Assembly (NCBI GenBank): GCA_028673005.1
Contig: CM054116.1
Location: forward strand, 133,649,547 to 133,713,546
Direction: 5' to 3'
Length of the DNA stretch: 64,000 nucleotides
Source: Tanypteryx hageni
Taxonomy: Eukaryota; Arthropoda; Insecta; Odonata; Petaluridae
The notes below the pieces were generated by a model. The model worked only from the letters and a program-made list of their open reading frames with translations, did not search any database and was not told the origin of the DNA. This document shows, one piece after another, positions 1-12,837 of this stretch. Every line of letters starts with the position of its first letter. Position 1 is the stretch's first letter. The position numbers and the translations under genes were made by a program.

Positions 1-54
1 TTAATAGCGATCGCAATAATATTTCATTGAAATGTTATACCTACTCCATATAAT

Positions 55-506
55 TGGGCTTACCATATATTCAGGAGACAAAACGATTTCTGTAGATGAA
101 ATATTTTTGTCACATGAACATAAATGTACCGAATATAAACTAACTCGGCATAGCATAAACGTATTTTCTATTGCTATTGAATAATTTTATTAATTTGCCA
201 ATATGATATTATAATAGTTAGGCTTACCCTATTTTCAAACAACCAAGGAGGGATGGCAATCAAAAACTGTCTAAAGAAACCCAAAAATGTTTTTAATATT
301 AAAATATTAAATCTAAAATTCGGTATTTTAACAACAAAGAATTTATTTTATACTGGGAGTTCATTTATTTATCCAGAAAGAGAATATTTTTACAACTACC
401 TCTGACTTCGGTATTATCTATTTTCCGGGACAGAACAACAAACCGGCCGGGACAAGTTCTCGAAACCAGGACAATCCCGGTCAAACCGGGAGGTATAGCA
501 AGCCTA
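55..506. mobile_element. hAT-type MITE with 8-bp target duplication
   Basis: The 452-bp segment is flanked on both sides by the identical 8-mer CATATAAT (47-54 and 507-514), the duplication length typical of hAT elements. The ends are imperfect inverted repeats: TGGGCTTACCATA on the left and, read inwards on the other strand, TAGGCTTGCTATA on the right (10 of 13 match). The right part is GC-rich with short inverted CCCGG/CCGGG motifs. It has no coding capacity, so it is a non-autonomous element. A second TAGGCTTACC-like motif at about 220 could indicate an internal or nested end. Confidence 0.6.
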
Positions 507-514
507 CATATAAT

Positions 515-706
515 AGAAGTATTTGGGTTATAATAAATTCCTATTTAGCGCCCATTTTCCTGTTTTATTGTGCCATTTTTCCTGTCTATTTTGAAATTTT
601 GTAGTGCCTGAACTTCCGGGCCATGTTATTATCGATATATAAAAGTAATATTTCTAAGAAATCCTTTAAAAACTTCATATATTTAATAGGGAAATCTTCA
701 TTATTT

Positions 707-752
<46 letters not shown>

Positions 753-1266
753 ATATTTTTATATTAACCGTTGGAGACCGTTTAAAAGACGCATATGTTC
801 AGTTCGACCAAGTGAAGGAACTTACGAGTCTCCTTTCAGTAAATTCGCAATAAAACAAATATTGTATTACTTTTGTTAATTAAAGGGTTGAGTAGGTATA
901 GAACCTCTCTGCTGTGAAGCCTGCAAATATTCGCTTCTTCGGAATGGATGCTATTTGGCCGAGATTTGCGAGGAAGGGATTTTAATCCTTCGTAACGAGG
1001 ATCCGCTGCGGATGTAATGAGGAAGCAGGTTCTCGATGAAAATTTTGTCCAATGTACTGAGGAAAAGCCTCTTATCTTTGTAGTACTTATATTAAAATAA
1101 ATCTCTAAATATTTCATATTCGGTATATAGATCACTTTTTTATATGCCGTGTAGTAAAGCTAAGTATATGAAAAATATGAATTGGTTCGTTTTTCATAAA
1201 ACACAGTAAAGAAATATAATATTCTAGCGCAATTGTCTGTCAAAAATGACGGATTCAAATTAATAA
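515..1266. other. AT-rich non-coding stretch
   Basis: No gene is recognisable. It contains a TA microsatellite (710-748). The short open frames here have no family signature and AT-driven composition, so they are not called. Confidence 0.5.
710..748. repeat. (TA)n microsatellite
   Basis: About 19 uninterrupted AT dinucleotides within AT-rich sequence. Confidence 0.95.
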
Positions 1267-1967
1267 AAATCTGATGTGGCCACCACATGACTTTCTCCAT
1301 ATCTGTAATATTTTTAAAAATTCCAAATTGGTTACATAATAATAAATATTTTACGAAACCGAGAAAATTTTCGGTTTACAAAGAACAGAAATAAACTCAA
1401 ACCGTAGCCTTCTGATATTGGATATAGCAACAAAGCTCCAAAAATTAAGAAAAGAAAAAGGAGCGTTACTAAGACGTAACTAAGGGTCAATTGTCAACAA
1501 TAGTCGTCGGTAGGTGGAGTGGTTGTGGCAGCTAAAAATATAAGATATCTCTAAAACAATCCATTATATGGAAAAATGTTTCAAACTAAGGTTGTAGAAA
1601 ATTAAATATTCTACAACATTTATTCCAATACATTTTTACGTTTGTCAAATATTAAAGCAAATATTTTAAAATAACTGATAAATTACAAGAGTAAACACCC
1701 ACTTCCGGTTGACCGATTTTCACCAAAAACTAAATAATTCTTGTGACTATCATAAAAATTTTAAATATAAAATTTCGCATTGACCTGATTTATAGTTTTT
1801 GAGTTAGAGTACCCACAAAAAGCTAACTCATACACGCACATACATCATCGAGAAAATGGTCAAACCGTGTTCAGGGGACCTCAAAAAGTGTATTTCCGTT
1901 GAAATCTTGAAGTCGATTTTTTTCATGAAAACGATACTTTCCCATATAAATACGTATGGAGAAAGTA
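1267..1967 (-). mobile_element. 700-bp repeat family (Helentron/HINE-like), copy 1
   Basis: First of seven copies in the window (others at 2116, 8676, 12838, 19392, 27262 and 45641). Read on the minus strand it begins with ACTTTCTCCATA next to a T-run. Near the other end it carries the inverted motif TATGGAGAAAGT, followed by a short hairpin ATGTGG-TGG-CCACAT and then CAGATTTTT. An inverted repeat that is terminal at one end and internal at the other, with a hairpin at the latter, is the layout known for non-autonomous Helentrons (DINE/HINE type). There is no open frame of note. The family assignment is inference; the repeat itself is directly visible. Confidence 0.7.
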
Positions 1968-2115
1968 AAAAACGGAATTGAAATTTTTGACTTTAAGTGA
2001 TTTATTTTAACAATCTTTATTTTTTTATATTTTGTTTCTCACACTAGTCGGTTGTCAAGATAAACAAATGAGCGATTTCGAAAAAAGTTGAATAGAATAA
2101 GTGACTATTAATTTT

Positions 2116-2816
2116 TACTTTCTCCATATAGGTAGTATAAGCGAAAGTATTGTATTCATGAAAAAATCCACTTCGAAATTTCAACGGAAATACACGTTTT
2201 GAGATCCCCTAGACACGTTTTAACCATTTTCTCGATGATGTCTGTGTGTTTGTGTAATAGCTTTTTTGTGGGTGCTCTAACTCAAAAACTATTAATCAAA
2301 TCAACGCTAAATTTTGTTTTAACATTTTTATAAATGTCAGAAGAATTGATTAGTTTTTGGTAAAAATCGGTAAACCGAAAGTGGGTGTTTACTCTTGTCA
2401 CTTACCCGTTATTTTGAAATATTTGCTTTAATATTTGATAAATGTAAAAATATATTGGAATAAAAGTTGTAGGAAATTTAATTTACTACGACATTTGTTC
2501 AAAACATTTTCCCACATAATGCATTGTTTAAGAGATATCTTATATTTTTAGCTGCCACCACTACGCCACCTACCGACGACTATTCTTAACAATTGACGCT
2601 TAGTTAGATCTTAGTAACGCTCCAATTTCTTTTCTTAATTGTTGGAGCTTTGTGGCTATATCCAATATCGGAAGCCTATGGTTTGAGTTTATTTCTGTTC
2701 TTTGTAGTGTAAAAATTTCTCCCCGTTTCTTCAAATATTTATTATCATTTAACCTATTTGGAGTTTTTAGAAATATTACAGGTATGGAGAAAGTCATGTG
2801 GTGGTCACATCTCATT
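2116..2816 (+). mobile_element. 700-bp repeat family (Helentron/HINE-like), copy 2
   Basis: Inverted relative to copy 1 and separated from it by about 150 bp, so the two form a foldback of roughly 1.55 kb. It begins TACTTTCTCCATATAG and ends with TATGGAGAAAGT plus the hairpin ATGTGG-TGG-TCACAT, in which one stem pair becomes a G-U wobble. Similarity to copy 1 runs along the whole length with scattered substitutions and small indels, so these are separate old insertions rather than a recent duplication. Confidence 0.7.
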
Positions 2817-2820
2817 TTTA

Positions 2821-2950
2821 AGTGTTATCTTATGAGGAATGGAAATATTACCCTGGAGTGGAACTCGGGAATTTTTTCGTGAATTTTCTATCGGCAAAGC
2901 ATTTTTATATTTGAATAGATTACTTCTGTCAATTTTCAGTTTTCTATCTA
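2821..2950. repeat. Dispersed repeat D, copy 1
   Basis: Resembles 3682-3810: both run from a GTGTTAYCYTATGAGG-like start through CCCTGGAGT and a CGGG motif to a TTTTTATATKTGAAT-like block. The complement of the CCCTGGAGTCGAACCCGGG block in the second copy looks like a pol III B box, so a tRNA-derived origin is possible but unproven. Confidence 0.45.
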
Positions 2951-3681
2951 CATCCTTGATTGATTTATTTGCGTTTTAATAGCTTGACACTCAGACCAAC
3001 GGACGGACAACATAGCCTTTTATTGTTATTTTGCTGATTCTTTGATTCTTTTAAACCTCTCTTTCTCTCCGTATTTCCAAACTCTCCTCAAATCCTCCTT
3101 TGTTCTACCTAACTCCCGTAACCTATCGCACAATCCTTCACCCCATAAAATTTTTACATGCTCTTTATGCTTGTTAAAACGACCAGCACGTTTCTTAGAT
3201 TTTCCTACCGTTTCCATTTGAATAACATTGAATTTAACTCATTATTACGATTTTTAATCTCTTTGAACAGTATTTCAGATTTTTAGGTATTCCTTCTCGT
3301 AAATAACTCAAAGAAGGTTGTTTACATTGATTACTATAAAAATAATTTCCCCCTCCTTCCGTCTTTCTCTCCTCCTCTTAATGAAAGCCTTCAAATCACG
3401 CTTAAACCTATACGAATTGAAGTAACAATAGAATTACGAGGTTTAACAATGTAGTTGGTAGGCAAGGCAACATCCCGTTAAAATACCAAGATTTTTCCAA
3501 AATATACCAATCAAACGATTGACATGAGCGATTTCGAGCTGTAGGCAAAAAAAGACGAATAGGTCAAGAAGCTCTAAAATGTTTTCTTTAGAATGGTCTA
3601 GATCCGAAATTGGGAAGTCAAAGTTTTCTAATTTTAATTTCTAAAAGAAGAAAATCCTGCGCGTCGAAAAGTCCATTTTCT

Positions 3682-3810
3682 CGTGTTACCCTATGAGGGA
3701 GAAATAATTCCCTGGAGTCGAACCCGGGTCGTTTTTCCAAGTATTTTATCTTCAGTCACTTTTTATATGTGAATGAAGCAATCCTGAAGATTTTCGAACG
3801 ATTATCTCTT
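3682..3810. repeat. Dispersed repeat D, copy 2
   Basis: Second copy of the repeat at 2821-2950. It retains CCCTGGAGTCGAACCCGGG, whose complement contains GGTTCGACTCC, a good pol III B-box match on the minus strand. No clear A box was found, so it is listed only as a repeat. Confidence 0.45.
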
Positions 3811-5639
3811 ACCGTTTTTGAGATATAAACGATTAAAATCGGCATGGGTGCTTCAGTGGCGCGGTCTGGTGGCGCATGGTTTAAGTTGTTGCACAAGGAG
3901 TAAGAGAAATATGAATAATGTTAAAAGTTGAAGCTTGAAAAAGAATTATTAGACATTTCAATGATAGCGAATTGACAATGCGTAACTGCAAACGTAATGT
4001 TAACGGCAAGCTTTTCTCTAGATTTTCGGTGAAAACAACATTTTTCTTATGAATTACTTTACTTTGTTCTTATAGAATCAATATTTTTCATGATACATCT
4101 TCGGTTTCATTACTTATCTTTAATATTTAACTCTTGCGTTGTTCCTGTTTTTGCAAACATTTAATATTCATCGTGAAATTTTGTCATGTAAATGCATGGG
4201 TGTCGCAAATATTTAAGCCTATAATGATCACCGAGATAATTTACGTGAAATACGCCATTCATACATCCATACACACGTGTGGTGATAATGAATGAAAAGT
4301 CTTCTGAGACGGAGGGGTGATGAGACTTAGTTAAACCTTTTCGGAAACATCTTTAATCTAAGTTAAAATAAGTCATTTATTCGGAATTGTAAAATGGAGT
4401 AAATTTAATTCCTTAACCTAAATTTGAATTCTTTTCAGCGCGTTTTTTAACGCGTTTATCACTTTGGCGTCTGTCTGTCTGTGCATTTGCTTAAATTGCA
4501 ATTGTGACGCAACCGCGAACGATAGTTCTCATCGTTATGGTCGACGGCCTCGTAATATAGTCTATATATTCCCATTAAAACATTATTTCAATTCTATGTA
4601 ATAATGCTTCCCATTTTGAAAACAGTGGACTCATTGCTATGGCATTTTTATTTCTCATTGTTAAAAATCGGAAAATGTTCCTTCTTTGTTTCATTAAAAA
4701 CAATTATTCGCTCTCATTCGACTGTTTTCAGTTCTGTTTAAAATAAAATATGTCTGAATCTTTAAGCTAAAGAACTGTTCATATCCCGAGCTCCTATCTT
4801 AGTTTTAACTTACTTAAAAATGCCAATTTTTATACCCTGCACCGATATCATGCTTTTCTTATGGAGAAGTAGAAATGAAACTTACGATAAGACTTTGGAA
4901 AAATGCATCAATAACTCCTCAGCAGATCATCATAGATCCACCATATCCGTCCATGTGTAGCCCTCATGTAGGCATACCGCCCTATCCTGAAAATTTGGCC
5001 TACTCAATTTGCAGAGTTCTAGACATATTGCCCGAACATACGGGGGAACGGAAGGACGGATTAAAAAAAAGCGTTAAAAACGCGCTAATTTTATCCATGT
5101 TAGTGGATGGCATTTAATACTATTTCTCGTAAAATTGAACTGATGAGACTGATTAGTCAAAAATTGAGGAAAGTGTTAATCGGTATTTTAAAAATATTCA
5201 GTTTTGAACTTTTTTCATGTGGAACAACAAGGTAGTAATAACAACATGGATTTTATTGACATTTGCAAGGAGTATAAACCATCCTTAATTCATCAAGGGC
5301 AGATAAGGAAAAGAATGACTACGCCGTAACAAATTTAACCTCCTCTGAAAATCCGAAAACAAAAGCAATAGCTGAAATTTCAAAGGAGAATCCTGCCGTA
5401 AAGAGGGCGCCAAAAATCCCTGCCCAGAGGGTCCCTTGAAGCATTCACGAAGCTCTCTTTGAGGTTAAGGTTTAGCCTAAGACTGGAGTCGGATTACTCG
5501 CGGAATTACTAATGGAATAAAAGCAGGCCGCAGTGGACTCGAGGTATTTTGCCCACATGCGTGATAGTGACGGAACAACAGAGCGCAGTTAAGCGGAACG
5601 AGGCAGCCCTCGGAGGAGGAATTTTATAAAGGAAGAGAG
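3811..5639. other. Non-coding stretch
   Basis: No gene recognised. Around 4845-4880 there is a short match (ATCATGCTTTTCTTATGG) to 50990-51005, a minor dispersed repeat. A TCTGTCTGTCTG motif near 4470 resembles the ends of other arthropod repeats. Confidence 0.4.
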
Positions 5640-5770
5640 GTCTCCCCCCCTCCTTGCAGAGGGATCGTAAGGAGACTCCGTCCCCCCCCCCTCCTCCCCC
5701 AATACCCCCTCCTCCCGGCTCATCCCCACACGCTCCCTCAATACGCATTTCCCCTACTCCGCTTCATCCC
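5640..5770. repeat. C-rich low-complexity tract
   Basis: Runs of C with CTCC and CCCCT on the plus strand. Open frames on both strands (for example the G-rich complement) are compositional artefacts. Confidence 0.7.
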
Positions 5771-6039
5771 GCAAGATTACGATCTCCAAGAAACTGGAGC
5801 ATTTCGCGGGAGGGGAAGGAACACGCACGACCAACTCGCTCATTGATCTTTCTTTTGTCGTTTTTATGTGATTTGGGTCTATTGGAAATCGCTATAAAAA
5901 GTACTGGAAAATACATGAGGGAAGAAATGCATTTTTGGGGATTGTGAGAAATGGGACGCATTGAAATAAAATCGTTTCTCGTTTATTTAACAATTCAAAT
6001 ATAATAATAAATCATTACGCTATTTGCGCAAGACAAAAA

Positions 6040-6280
6040 ACAAGAAAGTTATACTAGGGAGGGAGGGGGTGGGTTCGCCCAATGCCCACTTAGCGCGCCA
6101 ATTCACTCTCCTTACTCGTTCTACCCAAGTCTTCCCACTGCGTTCTTCGCCGCTTCTTCACTTTTTTCTTCACCCTCTGCTTCACCGCCTCTCTCTCCTC
6201 CATTCTCACCCTTCTCTCTCTCTTATGTCCTTTCTTATTCCACTCTCGTGTAGTCTCTCCTTTGTCGCACACAAATTAAT
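6040..6280. repeat. Pyrimidine-rich tract
   Basis: Mostly C and T on the plus strand with CTCTCTCC and CTTCTTC runs. One of several long polypyrimidine/polypurine tracts in this window. No gene between 5771 and 6857 is supported. Confidence 0.7.
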
Positions 6281-6857
6281 GGTATTTCACTTTCATTAGT
6301 GGTCTGCTCATGTAGTCCCTTATATTAAATATATATTATATCTCAGAGCTCATTGCTTTCCATGTCATGATCTCTCCCTAAAAAAACACCCTGTAAATTT
6401 TGATCGGATCGCAAAGATTATGATTGGACCATGCTGTCCTCTCTTACTCTTTAAAGAGTTCCGCATCTCGACCATGTCATGGTTTCTCCTCGTCTTGGTT
6501 TCCTCTGGACTCGGCAGTGAATTCTCTACAAAGGAAAGTTAAAACTGAGAGTTTGGGGAAAGTTGTAGTTGGAGTCGTATCGTAGAAAAATTGACACTTA
6601 GGATGGGAAAAGTGTCACAAAATTCATTGATAAGTAATACTGATGTACGTATGGTAGAAGCAACACTTTTCTTAACTCTTCCTCGAACAAAAATATGGGC
6701 AGAAGTAAACCGTTCGTGTGCTGCTAATGTCAGCCCTCAAGTATACGCTGAGAAAAGAGTCAATTGGAAATAATTTAGACACACACATTACTTCGGCTTT
6801 TCAGGAAATACGTAGATGGGAATCGACCAAACGTATAACGAAGTGTGTTCCTTAATT

Positions 6858-7296
6858 CAATGTTTTCCAACCTTTTTCATTTCACATCATACTTGCACAA
6901 ATAAAAAACATTGGCAACAAAACATTCCCACCCCTACCGATACACGAACGCTACGAATGTGAGAGCTGAGCTTGTCTCGAAGCACAGGTTCAGGTGCAGT
7001 AATTAAAGGCTGTGGAACTCGATGTTACGGTAAGAGAAATTACCCCACAACTGCCTTTCATTGATGGCCACTAACTTGATTCCTATACGAGTAAAATGGC
7101 CCTGCTGCCCTAATCTTCTCTTCCGTACATTTTTCTCTATTCCCAAACCATAGTTGGAAATTACGGCAATGCTTCTTCAGTGTTCCGTTATTCCTCCGCA
7201 ACTGTTATAAAAACGTGTTTCCCAGAATTCTGTGGCACGCACGTTGATGCTTGATGGCATTCCAGTGTGCCGCGGCACTCCGGTAGGGAATCACTG
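6858..7296. mobile_element. hAT-type MITE with 8-bp target duplication
   Basis: A 439-bp segment flanked by the perfect 8-mer CCTTAATT (6850-6857 and 7297-7304). The left end is CAATGTTTTCCAACC and the right end, read inwards, is CAGTGATTCCCTACC. These are imperfect terminal inverted repeats of the CAGTG type common in hAT elements. The CCGCGGCAC block near the right end also resembles the subterminal part of widespread hAT MITEs. No coding capacity. Confidence 0.8.
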
Positions 7297-7304
7297 CCTT
7301 AATT

Positions 7305-8675
7305 CATAAACCTCGTTTATGCAACATTATATGTAAGAGAATGGAATTACTGCATTTATTTTTCCTTCATTCTCTTGCACATAAACGTTTCTCATCGTTC
7401 TAACCATTTGATGACGTCGCTGTCATTCCCTTCCTCGTTCTCTTTTCTTTTCCTTCGTTTTATTAATCGTTTCATATATATGTGTAAAAATTTCCCTTAA
7501 ACTTCATTTTAGTTCCACAAATAAACGACGACAAAAACTACGACGAAGCAACAATGCAAACTAGACAATAAGGACGAGCGGCTGCGACAAAAACGACGAA
7601 TGGACAACAGCGAAGAACGATGAAAGGCGAACCCCAAAACGGCGAAAGAACAAAAACGACCGAAAAGGAAGAGCTTTCCCCTTTCACCCTCCTCTGGGAA
7701 CGACTTTCTTCTTATCCGCTTTCTCCTTTTTGTAGCTGTCGCTCTACTCCATCTCTATCCTCCGATGCACTTCTCACTTCCCTATCGCGCCGAAGGGTTG
7801 CTCGGCAACCAGATTTACTTATCGAGCTTTAGTAATATACATGTATGTATGTGTGCGTGCGTATGATTTGAACTGAAATATGTTATACTACTTCGTTTTG
7901 AAAACAATTATTAAAATCACCTGGCTTTTGATTTCATATATTTGATATGATCGGTAGAAATACGTTGTATCTGAGTTTAAGTACATTAAACTATGTGAAA
8001 CATTTATCCCACTTCTACGGCCACATAAGCTTCGAAAAAACGCTATGCCATTTTAAACTGTAATTTAATCGGCCAACGCTCAATACGATAATATTATTCT
8101 TAAAATGTGTCATTCCACCCTTGTTACACTGAATAAGTCGAAGTGTTTCGAGAAAATATGGTTGAAATGCATTTTTTTTACTTTTATCAAATGTGTTAAT
8201 TAATAAGAAAGTGGAGTGGAATGAATACGGTAAAGCGGGTTATGACAAAATGGAGAGAAACAAGAAATTCTGGAAAGAACTAATCCGCCTACTTTCGTTT
8301 CAATACAATTTTAATATTTAACAAGTACACAGGTTTCCCGTGATCCAGAAGCGTTAAATTCGTCGCAGTATAATCGTATACTAATGCATTAGCTTTGAAA
8401 TCAGATATTATGTTTCATTATAATGTGGTAGCCCTGCTGTTTTGACCCGTTCTAAACTCGCTTTCTCATTCTACACTCGCCCTACACGAAAAATCTGTTC
8501 AGCCAATACCTTTCAAATTAATAGTTACAGAAAAATTCTAATGTTTAGTCCACCCGGTTAAAACATGATATTTTGGTTATTTATTTATATGAAGATTACA
8601 TATACTATATTTAGTTCAAATCCATTAGGTCAGTTCTATAGAAATACCTGTAAAATAAATATTATTTAACTTTTT
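7305..8675. other. Non-coding stretch
   Basis: No recognisable gene. 7515-7815 is richer in CpG (repeated ACGACGA-like triplets) than its surroundings and ends in a pyrimidine-rich block. The open frame there has no family signature. Confidence 0.4.
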
Positions 8676-9350
8676 ACTTCCTCCATATATGTAGTATAGG
8701 GGAAAGTATTGTATTCATGAAAAAAATCGACTTCGAGATTTCAACGGAAATACACGTTTTGACCATTTTCTCGATGATGTCTGTGTGTATGTATGTAATA
8801 GCTTTTTGTGGGTGCTATAACTCAAAAACTATTAACCAGATCAACGCGAAATTTTATATTTTACATTTTTATAAAAATCAGAAAAACTGATTAGTTTTTG
8901 GTAAAAATCGGTCAAACGGAAGTGGGTGTTTACTCCTGCCACATCCGTTATTTTAAATATGTGCTTTAATATTTGATAAATGTAAACATATACTGGAATA
9001 AAAGTTGTAGGAAATTTAATTTACTACGATCTTAGTTTGAAACATTTTTCCATACAATGGATTGTTTTAGAGATATCTTATATTTTTAGCTGCCACAACC
9101 ACTCCACCTACCGACGACTATTGTTAACAATTTACGCTTAGTTATGTCTTAGTAACGCTCCTTTTTTTCTTAATTGTTAGAGCTTCGTGGCTATATCCAA
9201 TATCAGAAGGCCATGGTTTGATTTTTTCTTTTCTTTGTAAATTCTAAAATTTTCTCGCAGTTTCTTAAAATATTTATTATTATGTAACCTATTTGGAATT
9301 TTTGGAAATATCACAGATATGGAGAAAGTAATGTGGCTGGCCACATCAGA
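8676..9350 (+). mobile_element. 700-bp repeat family (Helentron/HINE-like), copy 3
   Basis: Starts ACTTCCTCCATATATG after a T-run. Ends with GATATGGAGAAAGT and the hairpin ATGTGG-CTGG-CCACAT. The loop differs from the other copies while the stem is kept, which fits selection for, or founder retention of, the hairpin. Full length. Confidence 0.7.
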
Positions 9351-10179
9351 TATTTTGGAAAGTAGGCTAAAAAAATTATCAATTAATACTACCCGTCTTA
9401 GAGAATGCATTAAAATTATTAATACGCAATAAACCGCTCCTTTTATTTTTTCGGTTTACATTCCAAATTAAATGTCGTGACTGAGAATTCGCGAGATGCT
9501 GTATTTAACTAAGGTGACAGATTTTTTTAAACCAAAGTGGAGGATGAAGGAAGGACCAAGTTGATCACAAAATCTATATGGCTTCTTTCGTATTTATTTT
9601 AATAAAATTATGATTGAAAATGAACCCATACACTATAATAGGTTAAGGAATTTGACATTGTTTATTTTTTTAAGTATCGTATGTTTATAAGAAAAAATGA
9701 ATGTATTTAATTTCAGATAAAATGTTTTCACAATGCCACATGACACATCCATATTACCATGATGACAGTCATATTACACTAATTGCAGTGATTGGATTTT
9801 AAGAATTGGTGTTATATCAGCTGAACGTACTTTATTCTATTTATTTAATAATTTCTTGCCTATGCAATACTAATCTGACGGATTAAAGAAAAAACTTTTA
9901 GCGCCTTTGGACACTTATGTACACTAAAAATATTACGTTAATGGTTGAAGCAATATAATAATGCGTTCAATATGCCAGCAACCTGGTCTTTCAAAAACCT
10001 AGCAATTTCTTGTATTTGATTGATGTTTCATCACAAAATTTTGCAAGGTTTCTGGAACACCAGCCTACTGCAACAATAAATTAAACTATACATAAACAAC
10101 AGCAAAAGAAACATTTTCAACGGCTCTTAAATGTGGAAATTATTTTAATAAATATGCATTCAAGTGGCAATTTCCTTTT
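9351..10179. other. AT-rich non-coding stretch
   Basis: Nothing gene-like seen. A GGAAAGTAGGCTAAAAA motif at 9357-9373 recurs near 39745, pointing to an old shared repeat. Confidence 0.4.
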
Positions 10180-10520
10180 CTTTGCACTAAGTGAACGCAT
10201 ATAGGAGAGGTCGTTTCCGTCTGTCCGTCCGTCCGCATGTCGGGAACAGCTAGACGTATTTTGATGAAATTTGGTATTGTGGAGTTTTGCTAAAATGTAT
10301 AGGCCGATTTGAATTTTGGTCAAACTCGGACAACAATGATGATCACTTTACATGAAGAACTACATGTAGTTTACAACGTACCTCCGTTTCAACTCGGGAA
10401 CAGCTTGACCTATTTTGATAAAATTTGGTATTAGAGAGTTTTACTAAAATTAGTTGATCACAAAGAAAGCATTTGGAAACCCTGTGTACTCCGACATTGA
10501 GTACACCTTTCCGTACTTGT
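10180..10520 (+). repeat. Repeat B, copy with two tandem units
   Basis: Begins TTTGCACTAAGTGAACGCAT, then a CCGTCCGTCCG block, then two tandem units of about 155 bp. Each unit runs from CTCGGGAACAGCT-like sequence through TTTTGATGAAATTTGGTAT to ACATGTAGTTTACAACGTAC. It ends GAGTACACCTTTCCGTACTTG. Copies at 38681 and 46345 share both ends but differ in unit number. Confidence 0.75.
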
Positions 10521-12837
10521 TTAATTTATGGCATTTTGTGGGGCATTCCTAAAAAATAAAAAGTGATTTTCATATAAAATTGACGATTAAAATTATAAAT
10601 AGATTGTAAGATACATGTTTTTTTTTAACTAATGCCCAAAGGAGGACATCTGGTTACCTTAAAATTTAACGCGTTATTTTCGTTTTATAATAATTGTAAG
10701 GTGACTTCAGGCTTTCAAAAATTTTATTCAGAATTTCTAGTTTCATCATATTCCATAAATATAGAACGGTGAAACATTTTACACTATTATCTTGAAAATC
10801 GGTAAAAAGTTTAAATTATGGTATAGTTAATTAAAACATAAACTATGAAATTATTATAAAACTCCTTTGCCGTAATTTAATATGAAATTATTAAAACTTG
10901 ACATAATCTTTTTGATAAAAGATAAAGCAGTAAAGGTGCATTTTCTAAAGCTATTGGGATGACATTCATGATAAAAAACGTAACGCTAAGTACGACCTGC
11001 TTAGGCAAAATTGAATAAATATTGCTTCACATTATTTGCATATTTTAACGTTTTTAAAATTCTATACTAAAGATTTCATTGAAAAAATCAATGCAAGAAT
11101 GAAATAACCTCATTTTTCGCATCTGCTATCTTTGAATATTAAAGCTAACCACAGCATTCGTAAATATTAAATTTTTCAGATGAATTCTTTGGATTAAGTC
11201 GGAAAAATATGATTAACTTTATAGCACATGTTTTTTCGAAAATATTTTCCGCACGTTTTCGTTGAGCTTATTTAGTTCTTTATAAAGCACACGGACCTTT
11301 TCCGGAGGTGGTACCAGAGGGCGTCATCCTCCGGGCATTTTTTAATGGGCCAGAATGTCATTACAGATGTGTTATATGGCATATTCTGCGTTATTCTTTC
11401 CACGTCGTCCAACCCGCGCTTTCACTCGCCATTAATAATTTCATTTCTTTTATGGGAATGATTTTTGGATGTACCTCCAGTTGCATCACGCGTCTCGGCT
11501 GATTTATAGTTGCGCTCTCCCTGCCTGCGTGTCAATATTGGCCGATTCGCCCCACGTCACAAGTAATTATGTGTTGCGCGAATACCCATTCGACTGCAAA
11601 AAGTCGGCGACTGCCGTTTTGTAAATATGTTTACTAATATGTGTTGATTGATGGATCTTCATTACCGCCAGCAAATTTATAAATATTTGAGCACTCGATA
11701 CTTTAGTGCCGCTTTGATTTGGAAACAAGAGCATGGATATACTCGTATTTAAGTTTGCATATTGTTGTGATCATATCACCGATAACACAACAGAAAGTCA
11801 ATTCCCCTACTCGGTGAGTTTGCAAAAAACATTAAAATTTTGGAAAAGTTTGCTGCAATCTCAATTTTTTGTTTTATAATAGCGTCAGTCGTTTGAGTTA
11901 TCCGAGAGAATTATAGACGCAAAACCCGTAAAATGTAAAAGAAATCGTCCAATGTTTACATGCCTAATTGCATTTCATCGGGTGGAAATTGCTATAAGTT
12001 TTACAATGTACCAATAAATTCAAATCCGTGGTACCAAAACTTCGTTGTGACACATTTATTTCATCTTCATTTGCCTTTTTTATAAATACATAATCCATCT
12101 CTTCCTGTTGGGATGGCTCTGAACTTTCCTCAAGTGAAAGTATGAACACTGGGAAAACCTTTCTTTGCCTTTAGTTAAAGTTTAATGTCATTAATTTATG
12201 AAAATTTTATTTTGTTACGCCATTGTCTTGGTTATGTGACTTTTATAATAGATCGCATGCAATGAAACTCCATCTTATTCGAAAGTTTTCGATTTTCCTT
12301 CTAAATCATTCGATAGAGGAAGTCTCCTCGTCCATTTACAATTTGGACGCTATCCTCAGCTGGATACGGCTTTTCCGCATATTTTCCGTTCAAATAAAAA
12401 ATCCTGATGTGTACCTTCGCAATGCAGCGTAACAAGTATTAACACTACTGAGAAGTCTATATCGACATCAGCGTCCTCAAGAATAATTAACGGCGATTAC
12501 ACTCGTGGATAATTCTATATGCTTTGAATAATTTCCACAGTTGAAAACACTTTGAATCACTTTTCACACTGAAAAAACTATAAGTGAACAAAACTGTTAT
12601 TTGTTGCTGCGGATAACGAAATATCTATAAGCGATTTAAATTAACGCTGGCAGCGCTAGAATCGCTCTCAATGTTTAAAAGAAAATTTATTTACAAAATA
12701 TGACTAGGAGGCATTGGGACAATGTTGATCGCAATTAAAATTGCCCTTGGAAGCGTAGGCAGCGCTCTCAACAATTAGAAGATTTTATCATAGCAAAGGT
12801 ATCGCTTAGCGACGCACTCAAGAAATTCAGACAAACA
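10521..12837. other. Non-coding stretch with a possible conserved element
   Basis: No gene found. 11290-11640 stands out as more GC-balanced, non-repetitive and rich in TAAT-type and CG motifs against the AT-rich surroundings. That is the look of a conserved regulatory element, but no alignment is available to test it. The small open frames at 11308-11502 and 12223-12432 are unassigned. Confidence 0.3.
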
